This document shows positions 1-9,300 of a DNA stretch of 31,539 nt, one piece after another (position 1 is the first letter of the stretch; each line of letters begins with the position of its first letter). Below the pieces are notes generated by a model. That model made no database searches. It was given only the letters and a program-made list of their open reading frames with translations, and was not told where the DNA came from. Where the stretch lies: the IMG/VR virus record IMGVR_UViG_3300030943_001853, positions 1-31,539 of that record, one strand, 5' to 3'. This stretch comes from a virus. The position numbers and the translations under genes are program-made.

Positions 1-3
1 TAC

Positions 4-2100
4 TTACTGTTTTTGTGATATTGAACACCAAATTTCCGGGGTTGCTGAATCCACGCATAAAAGCTGAATCAGGTTTATCTTTGTGCCGTCGTACGTTCCT
101 GAAACCATGCTTACACTGGTCGGAAGTATCAACGTAAAAGCCCCGGTTACCCTTAGTGTGATTGTCTTATTTATGATCAAGTTTGAAAACGTAAAGGTCG
201 TTGCACCTGTTAATGTTTTTGTCCTGATAGGCTTACCTGACCAGTCAATATCTGTTCCTGCTAATACCGCCGAACCCTCTACATTTAGGGCTGTCAAAGC
301 ACCTACTACGCTTGAAATATTATCAAAATTACGGTTCAGTTTATTTGCCAGTGCGTTTGTCATTGTGGTGGCAAAATTCGCATCATTGCCCAATGCTGCC
401 GCCAGCTCATTCAACGTGTCCAACGTTGCCGGGCTACTGGCTACCAAAGCCGCAATTGCTGCCTGCACAAATGCCGCGTTGACTACCTGTGTCGTATTCG
501 TGCCAGGTGCAGGGGTCGGGGTCGTGGGCGTTCCGGTGAACGCTGGGGAAGCCAGGTCAGCTTTTGACGCGGGATCAAAATTACCATCGTGCCAGAATTT
601 TCTCCATGCAGAGTAAACTTTACCTGATGAATAACTGGAAGCTCTCCAATATATTTCATTAGTGTTATATACCTTGCATATTTGCATATTATAATTACTG
701 CCTATTGAAGTGTTTATTAAACTAAAACCCCCAGAACCTACACCTTCAGGAAAATTAGAAAATGTTGCAGTTAAATGAACATTATCCGCTGCCTGATAAC
801 TACCATTATTTATTAAATCATTAGCATTTATATTCCCAGAATAACCGTCTGAAAAAACTGTATGACTTTCAAAATCAGAAGCATGTTTATTATCAACAGT
901 ATCAGAATTACCGCCATTTGCAGTCCTTGCATCAGTTAATCTGGCATCAGATATACCTACCTTTCCGGCCAGTGCGTTTGTCATTGTGGTGGCAAAATTC
1001 GCATCATTGCCCAATGCTGCCGCCAGCTCATTCAACGTGTCCAACGTCGCCGGGCTGCTTGATACAAGTGCCGCAACCGCAGCCTGGACAAAAGCCGTAT
1101 TTGCAAGTTGTGTAGTGTTTGTCCCTGCTGCTGCCGTCGGTGCCGTCGGTACTCCAGTCAACGCTGGACTTGCCAAATTAGCCTTCAGGTTCAATGCCGT
1201 TTGTTGTGCAGTACTTACCGGCTTATTCACATCACTCGTGTTGTCAACATTACCTAACCCAACCTGTGCTTTTGTTGTATTATGGGGATTCGTTTGTGAT
1301 GCTATGTGTGTTTGTATATTAGAATTCGCAGGCTCTTTCCCCGACAGTGCAGTGGTTATGGTCGTTGCAAAATTTGGATCATTACCAAGAGCCGTCGCCA
1401 ATTCGTTCAGGGTATCAAGTGCAGCCGGACTGCTTGACACAAGTGCCGCAACCGCAGCCTGTACAAAAGCCGTATTTGCAAGTTGTGTGGTGTTTGTACC
1501 CGGAGCAGCGGTTGGAGCGGCTGGTATTCCCGTGAATGTTGGACTATCTTTGGCGGCCAATAACAACATTGCGGTTACAATTTTTGCCATCGTGTCATAA
1601 TTAGCAGCAACACCGCCCCTAATTGTGGTAATTGCAGCCGATGCTTGAGCCGCATAGCCCGTCTTTTCTGCATCGGTAACAAATCGCCGGTTCGCAGTCT
1701 GGATAGCATCAAAAAAACGTGCCGATGTTCCATCTTGCTTCAACTGGAAGTACCCGCCTTCATCCTGATTCGATGTGCCAACCGTCCATGTTTCAGAAAC
1801 TGGCTTAACCTGGTTATCCAAATATGCCCGGGTTTCAGTAATTTTTGCAGGATATAAGTACACTGGCCATGCTACGCCCTGAATCCCTGCGAACCGACAC
1901 AAGTGGAATCCACTGCCATCAATTAAGCCAACTATCCCGGCACTAATATTGTTGCCGTTTACCGCACACCCCGACAAAATAAACTGCTGTCCGTAATCTC
2001 CGTAGAAACCATCCAGAACAGCATACATCTCATCCTGCATACTGATCCAGTCATCACCGAACCATTTCCTTACTCCTGGTTGTTGTACCTGTTTTTTCAT
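4..2100 (-). CDS. Tail fibre protein with three 70-residue repeats
   Basis: A 698-residue fibre, last gene of the tail operon, where Mu-like phages encode their host-binding fibre. The N-terminal ~180 residues are non-repetitive and presumably attach to the baseplate. Three copies of a module starting SP(T/A)xTGxPxxPT and containing GTNTTQ, AFVQAA and LDTLNELA follow at residues 186-255, 311-380 and 518-587. Between copies 1 and 2 is a tail-fibre motif with NPHNTTKAQVGLGNVDNT (271-288). Between copies 2 and 3 is an AT-richer segment (about 400-505) ending in SAWRKFWHDGNF, which resembles a pyocin-knob domain. The last ~100 residues are beta-rich and may be the tip. The start overlaps the preceding gene by 4 bases. 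No copy of the DGR variable repeat occurs here. Role as fibre is confident; receptor unknown. Confidence 0.9.
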   Translation of the reverse strand: MKKQVQQPGVRKWFGDDWISMQDEMYAVLDGFYGDYGQQFILSGCAVNGNNISAGIVGLIDGSGFHLCRFAGIQGVAWPVYLYPAKITETRAYLDNQVKPVSETWTVGTSNQDEGGYFQLKQDGTSARFFDAIQTANRRFVTDAEKTGYAAQASAAITTIRGGVAANYDTMAKIVTAMLLLAAKDSPTFTGIPAAPTAAPGTNTTQLANTAFVQAAVAALVSSSPAALDTLNELATALGNDPNFATTITTALSGKEPANSNIQTHIASQTNPHNTTKAQVGLGNVDNTSDVNKPVSTAQQTALNLKANLASPALTGVPTAPTAAAGTNTTQLANTAFVQAAVAALVSSSPATLDTLNELAAALGNDANFATTMTNALAGKVGISDARLTDARTANGGNSDTVDNKHASDFESHTVFSDGYSGNINANDLINNGSYQAADNVHLTATFSNFPEGVGSGGFSLINTSIGSNYNMQICKVYNTNEIYWRASSYSSGKVYSAWRKFWHDGNFDPASKADLASPAFTGTPTTPTPAPGTNTTQVVNAAFVQAAIAALVASSPATLDTLNELAAALGNDANFATTMTNALANKLNRNFDNISSVVGALTALNVEGSAVLAGTDIDWSGKPIRTKTLTGATTFTFSNLIINKTITLRVTGAFTLILPTSVSMVSGTYDGTKINLIQLLCVDSATPEIWCSISQKQ
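340..1545 (-). repeat. Three dispersed copies of a 210-bp fibre module
   Basis: Copies lie at about 340-549, 961-1170 and 1336-1545 within the tail fibre gene, each encoding the same 70-residue module. Copies 340-549 and 961-1170 share long identical DNA stretches (for example around 360-430 and 980-1050), suggesting recent duplication or gene conversion. The 1336-1545 copy is more diverged in its first half. Confidence 0.85.
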
Positions 2101-2579
2101 GCTTGTGTTATCTGATATCGTTTACCTGCTATTTTATAATTGTTCACCCACTTTTCAACTTCGTAAATATTGACAGTTGCGGGAATGAAAACGTAAAAAT
2201 CAATTTCCGATGATTGTAAAACCTCACCCTCAAGTGCAACTTTTACCGTATCTAAAGCCTCACTGGATAATGATGCGTTGACCCGGTATGATTCGCCGTC
2301 TTCTGAAATTAATTGCACCCAAACACCTAAGTCATTGTAACTTTTAACCAAAATATTTCCGTTTGCGCCAGTCACTTTTCTATTTAGAAGCGACTGCATT
2401 GAAAGTATCTGCCCAGTGATGTTGATCCGATAATAAACATCATCCCTCCATTCAATGAATGAATTGAAAAGTTCCTGAAGGGTAATAAATGGCCAATAAA
2501 ACAGCTTTAGCCGATTCGGTTGCCTCTTATGGAATGGAAGCTGACGTGTTAAGTATCGTTGAAAATTAATTGTTATCAT
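2097..2579 (-). CDS. Baseplate/tail protein of unknown family
   Basis: A 160-residue protein between the gpJ-like baseplate gene and the fibre gene, overlapping both by 4 bases (ATGA-type coupling). In Mu and P2 this slot holds the gp48/gpI-type protein joining baseplate wedge to fibre. I see no motif that proves that relationship. The protein has an aromatic N-terminal half (FYWPFITLQELFNSFIEWRD) and a beta-rich C-terminal half. A structural role is inferred from position only. Confidence 0.7.
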   Translation of the reverse strand: MITINFQRYLTRQLPFHKRQPNRLKLFYWPFITLQELFNSFIEWRDDVYYRINITGQILSMQSLLNRKVTGANGNILVKSYNDLGVWVQLISEDGESYRVNASLSSEALDTVKVALEGEVLQSSEIDFYVFIPATVNIYEVEKWVNNYKIAGKRYQITQA

Positions 2580-3373
2580 TGGCGGGCGTTTTGCATAGTT
2601 ATTACTGAATTTTCGTCGAAGTTGAAATAACCGGCCTCGACTAAATAGCTGACATCAATGACCTGTGTTATTACACCTTGAGTTCCGGTAAGTGAATTCA
2701 CTTTTGCAGTTTTAACACCAGGCACCTCAAGGATTGCCTTTACAAAGTCGCTGGAGTAAAACAACCCTTCAAATCCAAGTTCAAGCCTGAAAGTTTCAAG
2801 CCTGTCAATTACTGATTGCTGTACCGAATCTGGCAAATATGCCGGGTCATAATAAACCGTGATTTGGTAAGCAATTACATCGGCGGGTAAAGTTGTAATA
2901 GTGATTCCGGTACCGGCAAACTTCACATTTTCGATATATCGCTGAAATTGCAGGAACTCGCCATTAGTCAAACTCAGGGGGACAAGATTTTCAGCATCAT
3001 CGTATTTAGCAACTTTCAGAAAAACACCGCCATCTTGCTCTGTTGCTGAAGCGTGTTTGATTATCTGGGCGGCTGTATCGATTATTGCATAAGTTAGAAC
3101 GCCCTTTGTATTAACTGCCATCGAATAACCTAACTGAAAACCTTTTGCCTTATCAATATACCATTCCAATGATCCCGGCTGTTTATTCGCCAGCTTGGTT
3201 TCAACATCAACTTTTAAAATATCCATCACCAGCTCAAACAGATGAATGCTATAAGCAAAGACCCACAACCAAATTTTCCAATCAGCGGCCTCGCTAGTTG
3301 ATGAAACTTCGGGGATGTATTCCGCTCTTTTGGCGGCTAGGCCATCATATATTTCTTGTGTCGTTCTTGCCAT
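2576..3373 (-). CDS. Baseplate J-like protein
   Basis: A 265-residue homologue of the baseplate wedge protein gpJ (Mu gp47 type). The N-terminus has the usual form of this family in Bacteroidota phages (MARTTQEIYDGLAAKRAEY). Residues about 165-235 carry the C-terminal pattern of a beta stretch, a helix (DSVQQSVIDRLETF) and a segment ending EVPGVKTAKV. It follows the LysM and gp25 genes, the P2/Mu order W-J. It likely forms baseplate wedges that trigger sheath contraction. Confidence 0.85.
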   Translation of the reverse strand: MARTTQEIYDGLAAKRAEYIPEVSSTSEAADWKIWLWVFAYSIHLFELVMDILKVDVETKLANKQPGSLEWYIDKAKGFQLGYSMAVNTKGVLTYAIIDTAAQIIKHASATEQDGGVFLKVAKYDDAENLVPLSLTNGEFLQFQRYIENVKFAGTGITITTLPADVIAYQITVYYDPAYLPDSVQQSVIDRLETFRLELGFEGLFYSSDFVKAILEVPGVKTAKVNSLTGTQGVITQVIDVSYLVEAGYFNFDENSVITMQNARQ

Positions 3374-3374
3374 T

Positions 3375-3608
3375 TTATTCGCTTATTATCAGTTTTCCAT
3401 CAAGTTCTTTTAATATCCGTTTGTCCTGATCCAGTTCATCGTAATTGATAAATGAACCGGGTATCAATGATTCAGAAATTTCAAAGTCAAATTCATTCTC
3501 AATCAATTGTGGGTTGAGCGATAGCAGCTGTTCAACAGCTTCAGCCGTTCCATATAGCTGAACCGCTACATCAATTATCGTTTGGCTCTCTTTTACTTCT
3601 ATTTTCAT
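3375..3608 (-). CDS. LysM-type small tail protein (gpX-like)
   Basis: A 77-residue LysM-like protein: MKIEVKESQTIIDVAVQLYG, then a helix containing EQLLSLNP and a later ESLIPGSFI, matching the beta-alpha-alpha-beta LysM plan. Phage tail protein X and T4 gp53 relatives use this fold to help fasten wedge and hub. It sits between gp25-like and gpJ-like genes, with 1 base to the latter. Function inferred from fold and place. Confidence 0.75.
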   Translation of the reverse strand: MKIEVKESQTIIDVAVQLYGTAEAVEQLLSLNPQLIENEFDFEISESLIPGSFINYDELDQDKRILKELDGKLIISE

Positions 3609-3619
3609 TCGTTCACAAA

Positions 3620-3937
3620 TTATTGCATAAAGTGAGGCACCACCGGGTACACATCGTAATAAGCATCAACCTCCAGTTCGCGAGCAGCGTTTTGCTTCAC
3701 GCTGTTAACGGTCATTCCATCCTGTATAAACTTCCTACGAACAGTCCGGAGCATTGCTTCAGGAGCTTCATCGTTCAAAAAGTCGATAATCCCCACTCCA
3801 GTGGTTGGTGAATGCTTCAATTCACCCATACCCGTGAGGATCAGGTCGCGCTGATGAGCCACCGTACTTTCCACGTAATGCAGATCACCGCCCGTCAGAT
3901 CAATATCACCATCATATTTTTGTCGAAAATCTTTCAT
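3620..3937 (-). CDS. Baseplate wedge protein, gp25/gpW-like
   Basis: A 105-residue member of the gp25/gpW lysozyme-like baseplate family (Mu gp46 type). Visible are DIDLTGGDLHYVES near the N-terminus, a central helix with RDLILTGMGELKHSPTTGVG and a C-terminal helix-strand segment (MLRTVRRKFIQDGM). The family initiates sheath polymerisation at the baseplate. Its place beside gpX-, gpJ- and spike-like genes agrees. Confidence 0.8.
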   Translation of the reverse strand: MKDFRQKYDGDIDLTGGDLHYVESTVAHQRDLILTGMGELKHSPTTGVGIIDFLNDEAPEAMLRTVRRKFIQDGMTVNSVKQNAARELEVDAYYDVYPVVPHFMQ

Positions 3938-3941
3938 TCAT

Positions 3942-4172
3942 TTACTGGATTGTGGCTATTACCGGAACTGTTTGCGATTGTGTTGTCGGACTCCCGGCGG
4001 TAATAACACCGGAAACGGTTATCGTTTGGCTCTTTATGGCACTGATCACAGCATCAGCCAACTTATCAGCTACAGCATCAAGAGCATCTCCACGTTTATC
4101 ATCAGACTGATTCATCACAGCCTCAAATGCCGATTTTATATCACCCTTTATTGCTGCTTTTACCAATGCCAT
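3942..4172 (-). CDS. Small conserved tail/baseplate protein
   Basis: A 76-residue protein with a helical N-terminal part (VKAAIKGDIKSAFEAVMNQS, then ALDAVADKLADAVISAIKSQ) and a short polar beta-like tail. It lies between spike- and gp25-like genes with 2-4 base gaps, so it is surely a baseplate-operon gene. Similar small proteins recur at this place in related phages, but I know no established function. Confidence 0.7.
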   Translation of the reverse strand: MALVKAAIKGDIKSAFEAVMNQSDDKRGDALDAVADKLADAVISAIKSQTITVSGVITAGSPTTQSQTVPVIATIQ

Positions 4173-4174
4173 AT

Positions 4175-4771
4175 CTATCCTTCTAAAAAGTTATTTAATC
4201 GCTGTTTAATTGCCGTAAAATTTGCGGCATTGATTGGGACACCGCTCGGACCAACTCCGGTCGGAACGGTTAACTGAGTGATGGCGGTGATCAAATCAGT
4301 CAGTACTTTCTTTAAACCTTCGCCGCTCCTGGTCATGGTAAAACCTGACGCCGTTTGTTTCAATGTACTTTGGTCAGCTGTAATCAAAACCTGATCTTCT
4401 TGAATCAGCACACTTATTTTGTCGCCTTTTTTCAGTTCCGCTTTATCCTGGTCAATGGTAAGTTCCAACGATCCAGAGGACAGCAAAACTTTATCAACTT
4501 CAGAAAACATCGCAACATACAGTTCATTGCTATTGCCGATCCGGCCAACCAATACAAAACTGTCAAGCTTTGGAATAAAGCAAAACCCTTGTTTTTCGGG
4601 ATCAATAACCGAACGAAGGCGGACATCGATGTACTTAATATCAGCATTAACTTCAACTGTGCAGGTAAACTCATCTTCGTTAACCTCCTTTACAATTGAA
4701 AGAAAAACCTGTTCGTTTCCAACAGTCATTTCCCTAAGTTTCCGCCGTATTTCTTCAGTTCGTGTTGTCAT
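4175..4771 (-). CDS. Baseplate spike protein (gpV / Mu gp45-like)
   Basis: A 198-residue protein with an N-terminal region resembling the OB domain of tail spikes (residues about 15-100) followed by repetitive short beta segments (VLLSSGSLELTIDQDKAELK, then ISVLIQEDQVLITADQ) typical of a spike beta-helix. The C-terminal ~50 residues are different and contain VPTGVGPSGVPINAANF. It overlaps the hub gene by 4 bases. The likely role is the membrane-piercing tip under the hub. Confidence 0.7.
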   Translation of the reverse strand: MTTRTEEIRRKLREMTVGNEQVFLSIVKEVNEDEFTCTVEVNADIKYIDVRLRSVIDPEKQGFCFIPKLDSFVLVGRIGNSNELYVAMFSEVDKVLLSSGSLELTIDQDKAELKKGDKISVLIQEDQVLITADQSTLKQTASGFTMTRSGEGLKKVLTDLITAITQLTVPTGVGPSGVPINAANFTAIKQRLNNFLEG

Positions 4772-5739
4772 GCCTTTATCCCTAATTCAACCATCCTGCG
4801 GCCTCCATTGCGACCAAACTTCACTTCTGTACTTTCAATGAAATAATCACCGCTACGATCCGAATAAATTGGATCGGTAACCGCCGCCACCATGCCCGGT
4901 TCTGCAAACGGCACCAGGAACGTTTCAATTTTGCCACGGTATCCGTCAAAACTATACCGCTTCAGTTCCTGTTCCGCCAGTGCTTTCAATTGCCCGGCAT
5001 CCTTTACATCGTAAAACCAAAGCGTTTTTGCTTCTCCACCATCGGCGCCAACCGAAGCCTCCAATTTCGAACCATTACGGTCATAACTTTTGGCTTCAAC
5101 CTTCAGTTTATAATCATCCGCTTTGTAAAACTTCAGATCATCATCCTTGATCACATTGCCCCGGAGTTCATATTTAACCCGGTCGCCTTTTACCTGATAA
5201 GCTTTTCCGGCATATAACCGGCCTTTCAGGTCGAAATACACGGTGAGACCATAATCACTTTTCAATTTCTCAATCACCCATGCTCCGGTTTTGTTATCGA
5301 CAATGGTATTCTTCAAAGTCATGTCGATAGTTTCGGGGTGAACCGTCGCGCCTGATCCGGCCAAAACATCAGTTAACAACTGTTTAATCGTTGTTTGGGC
5401 GTAACTTTTCTTCAGGGTAATTGCCCGGAGCTTCCAGTACCAATCTTCGCATTCAATTTCGAGGGGGACTGTATAATTTAACCGCTTAACGAATCCTTTG
5501 AATTCTGTCTTTAGGTTGCCGTCGTAACCAAGCTGAATAGTTACCGCATCGCCCACATTGATCTGTTTGGCAGTTTCGATAGACGTTTTTTCCTTACCCG
5601 TTTGTTTTAACACAGCAGTAACCGGCACTTTGATCACAGCGGTTGCATTCGCGGTTTGCGTGCTACGCTTAACCACCACATCGGCCACCGCTTTGAAGCT
5701 TGCCGAGCCTATTGTAATATTGCAACCCAGTGTAAACAT
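4768..5739 (-). CDS. Tail hub protein (late-control gpD / Mu gp44-like)
   Basis: A 323-residue baseplate hub protein. It has the gpD pattern: an N-terminal beta domain including VGDAVTIQLGYDG and FKGFVKRLNY, an internal helix with IKQLLTDVLAGSGA, and a C-terminal half with EQELKRYSFDGYRGKIET, then PGMVAAVTDP and the terminal stretch RRMVELGIKA. The hub connects tail tube to spike. Order tape measure, DUF6046-like, hub, spike is as expected. Confidence 0.8.
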   Translation of the reverse strand: MFTLGCNITIGSASFKAVADVVVKRSTQTANATAVIKVPVTAVLKQTGKEKTSIETAKQINVGDAVTIQLGYDGNLKTEFKGFVKRLNYTVPLEIECEDWYWKLRAITLKKSYAQTTIKQLLTDVLAGSGATVHPETIDMTLKNTIVDNKTGAWVIEKLKSDYGLTVYFDLKGRLYAGKAYQVKGDRVKYELRGNVIKDDDLKFYKADDYKLKVEAKSYDRNGSKLEASVGADGGEAKTLWFYDVKDAGQLKALAEQELKRYSFDGYRGKIETFLVPFAEPGMVAAVTDPIYSDRSGDYFIESTEVKFGRNGGRRMVELGIKA

Positions 5740-6344
5740 TATTTTATCTCCAGTTCAAAATTCTTATCACTCAAAAGTGTTAGGATTATAACCTGCATGT
5801 CCTCATTTCCTTCCATTGCCGGAAAATCAAGGGTTTTAATTACGACTTTGTTGTCTTCCTGAAGAAAGTAATCGGTCACGGCACAATTCATATTGACACT
5901 TTCATTAATCTCCCAAAGTGTCACTAAGTCCAGGACATCATATTCTGGGTAGTCATCTCCCGAAAACACAATCATCAACTTTATTTCGTAATCATCAATA
6001 CTGATCAATTCTTTTACCGATCCTTTCCGTCCAACCAAAGGCGTTTCAACAATTGTTTTTTTTGCAGTAATCGAAATAACTGCATCATTGAACTCCCAGA
6101 TTGTACCATTGCTTTCAATGCTTACCGGCATGAAATACCATACTCCATTTTTAAACTTTCGGAGCGTGGCACCGCTAATGCTCTGTGTTGGGCGTTCAAA
6201 TTCGGTTGACTTATCGAAAGGTTCAGCTTTACTTTTGCTTTTTCTCTTTATTAGCTCTGACGGGATAAATGGCGGTGCCTCGTACCCCTTTCCCGCAGCG
6301 TAAACCGACCCGGCTTTTTGCAATATGTCGAACGTTATGCTCAT
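5739..6344 (-). CDS. DUF6046-like tail protein
   Basis: A 201-residue protein between the tape measure and the hub. Its core (VWYFMPVSIESNG, then ELISIDDYEIKLMIVF) looks like the DUF6046 family of Bacteroidota contractile-tail phages. In Mu this slot carries the gp43/DNA circularisation-type protein, so a tail-tube-to-hub adaptor role is plausible. It overlaps the tape measure stop by 4 bases and abuts the hub start. Family recognised from memory, function inferred. Confidence 0.65.
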   Translation of the reverse strand: MSITFDILQKAGSVYAAGKGYEAPPFIPSELIKRKSKSKAEPFDKSTEFERPTQSISGATLRKFKNGVWYFMPVSIESNGTIWEFNDAVISITAKKTIVETPLVGRKGSVKELISIDDYEIKLMIVFSGDDYPEYDVLDLVTLWEINESVNMNCAVTDYFLQEDNKVVIKTLDFPAMEGNEDMQVIILTLLSDKNFELEIK

Positions 6345-9300
6345 ACATTCAGTATTTCGGCCAATGCCTTTTCAACCTCATTGCGCACTTGATCTGCTGC
6401 CAACCGTGGGCTGTCAACACCCGAGACATGTATTTCAATTTTATCGGTGAAGCGGTCAAAATGCACCGTTTTACCCTGATTATTGGTAGTATGATTCTGG
6501 CTATTATCATTGTTCAAAGAGTTTGTCGAATTATCAGCAGTCAGGGAGTTTGCCGAACTGGTATAATTATTTGCCGATTCCGTGACATTCGATAACAGGT
6601 TATTTTCTTCATGATTTGCCGTATTGGTGATGTGATTAACTTTTTGGCTTAAATCGGTAATTTGCTGTGAACTCTGATACAGCCGATTATCAAAATTCGA
6701 ACTGTTTACTTTTTGGCTAAGGTCTGTAATCTGCTGATTGGCTTCATACAAACGGTTATCAGAAACATTTGTAGCTTCATTATTAACATGATTAACACTT
6801 TTGCTCAAGTCAGTTATTTGCTGTGAACTCTGATATAGCCTATTGTCGAAATCCGAACGGTTTACTTTCTGGCTAAAGTCTGTAATCTGTTGATTGGCTT
6901 CATACAAACGGTTGTCAGCAACATTTGTAGCTTCGTTATTAACATGATTAACACTTTTGCTCAAGTCAGTTATTTGATGCGAACTCTGATACAGCCTATT
7001 GTCGAAAGCGTTGTAAACCGACTCCAGTTTATTCGAATGAGATACTGGTGCATTTACCTCAGTGGTATTGATGTTATGCTGAGTATTTGCAACCGGCATT
7101 AACTTTTCAGCTTTGGAAATATTGGCGGCACCCAATGTCATCATAACCGGCAGAGCCGTTATGGCTGCTATTTTTCGCAAACTTCCGGCAATTTCTTCAA
7201 CATGGGTGGCCATACTTATTACTGGCTTTTCGGTCGCTGAGTCTATCGAAACGGTCGGAGTGCCAAATTTGCTTGCGATTACGCTGTAAGCATTTGTCTG
7301 GCTATAATTCTGTGGAATACCTAAAGCAAGGGTATCATCCTTTTGATCTTTCTTTTTATTCTTACCCTGATTTAATTTTTTGAGTAGAGCATCAATATCT
7401 GATGATGGCATTGCGGATGCTGGCATTTCGGGCATTGAAGGAATTGCCATTTCGGCTTTATTTTCAGTCTTACTTTTTACCCATTCACCGGTCTTTTCAT
7501 CTTTCACATAGCCCGCCTCTGTTTTGTCTTTTGCGAAGCCATCTATTCCTTTCTGATATCCGGACTTAAATTTATCGCCCAATTTTTTACCATTATCAAT
7601 GGCGTTTTTCATCGCGTTGGCACCGCTAAGGTTAATCAGGGCATCCTTACCCTCCTGAAGCGCACCCTTGAAATCACGCTTGAAAAGTTTGCCAATAGCC
7701 GAAGCAATTCCGCCCAAACCTTTCAATATCCCAGTAATCCGGTCTATCACAAAATCTTTAAGTATATTTCCAAATCCTTTTATTACCTCCCAAATCCCTA
7801 ATATTGCTCCCCTGAATTTTTCGGAGTAGTTCCATGCTGCGACAAAAGCAGCAATCAAGGCCATAATTCCAACTACGATCCATGTAATTGGGTTAGCCAA
7901 TAATGCGGTATTGAGTCCCCACTGCGCGGCTACCTGTGCCCATGTAGCTTGAGATAACAATAATGTTTTTGCCGCAAGTATACCATCCCATGCCACAAGT
8001 AACCCATATTGAATAGTAAGCCGGTTCGACCATGCCCAGTTAATTGCCAGTACAGCCGCCAGCCCACCAAGCAAAGTAGTTAACCCTACAATCCACGGGT
8101 TGCCCTCCTGAATCTTTGCAGTCCACCAGTTCCATGCAGTGCTTACGGCATCAACTACCACATAAATTCCCTTGAATAAACCAATGGTCATATCAAGAAT
8201 AGGATTGAGAATAGCATTGATTACGCTTCCCAATCCTAAACCAGTGCCGGTTATATTGCTCCAAATTTCTTTCAGTTTATTGGCTGGGGTGTTTGTTTGG
8301 TCAAGCGCTGACTGCAATTCACCAGTAGCATTTCCTGTAGCATTCATGGCTTCCTGCAACTTATTGGTTTCATTTGTTAAAACCGAAAAAGCTTGCTTTG
8401 CCTGTTGATCCTTTAACCCAATACTCTCGAAGAAATCAGACTTTTGTCGGTCGCTCATCGACTTGGTGAGAGAACTTAATTCTTTCATTATATCGGCCAA
8501 CCCGCGCATTTTCCCGGATTGGTCAAAAACAGCAACCCCGGCAGCTTTCAAACCTCCGGTTATTTCGCTTTTACCCAATGCACTGAAGGCATTTTGCAAC
8601 AACATAGTACTGTCAGCAGCGTTATTGCCCTGCCCGGTCATATAGGCAAAAGCGCCGGATACTTCTTTCCACGTAACACCCACATTCTTACCGGAAGCAA
8701 TCAGTCCCGGAATGTTATTGGCAAAATCAACAAACTCACCAGCCCCAACGCGCTTGGCTGCAAACAGTGTATCCATCACTTCAGCGGCGGTTGCTTTACC
8801 TTCGCCAATTGCCGAAAGCGATTGAGCAGCCGCTCCTGATACGATGTCGATGTCGGTAAAACCAGCTTTTGCACCTTTTAACGAAATGCCCAGAATGTCG
8901 GTAGATAGTTTCACATTATTGGTTTGTGAAAGTATTTTTTCGTAGGCCGTTGGCACCTTAGACAAATCAGCCCCGGCATTAACCGCTAATTTTTTGATGG
9001 TTGATCCAAGTTTGTCCAATTCATCTTCAGAAAGCCTGGCTGTTGTATTTATTTTGGCCATGCCCGTTTCCCAGCTTATACCCAGTTTGCTTACAGCAGC
9101 GACACCGGCACCAGCCAACACTAAAGGGTTGGTCAAAAGTCCTACTCCTGGTATTTGGCTAAAGGCATCCTTCGCGTAAGTTTTGAATTTACCTCCAGTC
9201 GTACTTTCAAGCCGTTGAACCTGATTGGTAAGTGAATTGATTTCGCGGTTATACTGCCTTATCTGTTGAATATTCTCAGGATTGATCAATTCACGTTCCT

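Noticed and set aside
83-1600. Long plus-strand open frames opposite the tail fibre
   Set aside because: They are antisense shadows of the repeated fibre modules, with no plausible product or leader.
6620-7003. CRISPR-like repeat array
   Set aside because: The 156-bp period is in frame and fully coding in the tape measure gene, with no spacer-repeat alternation.
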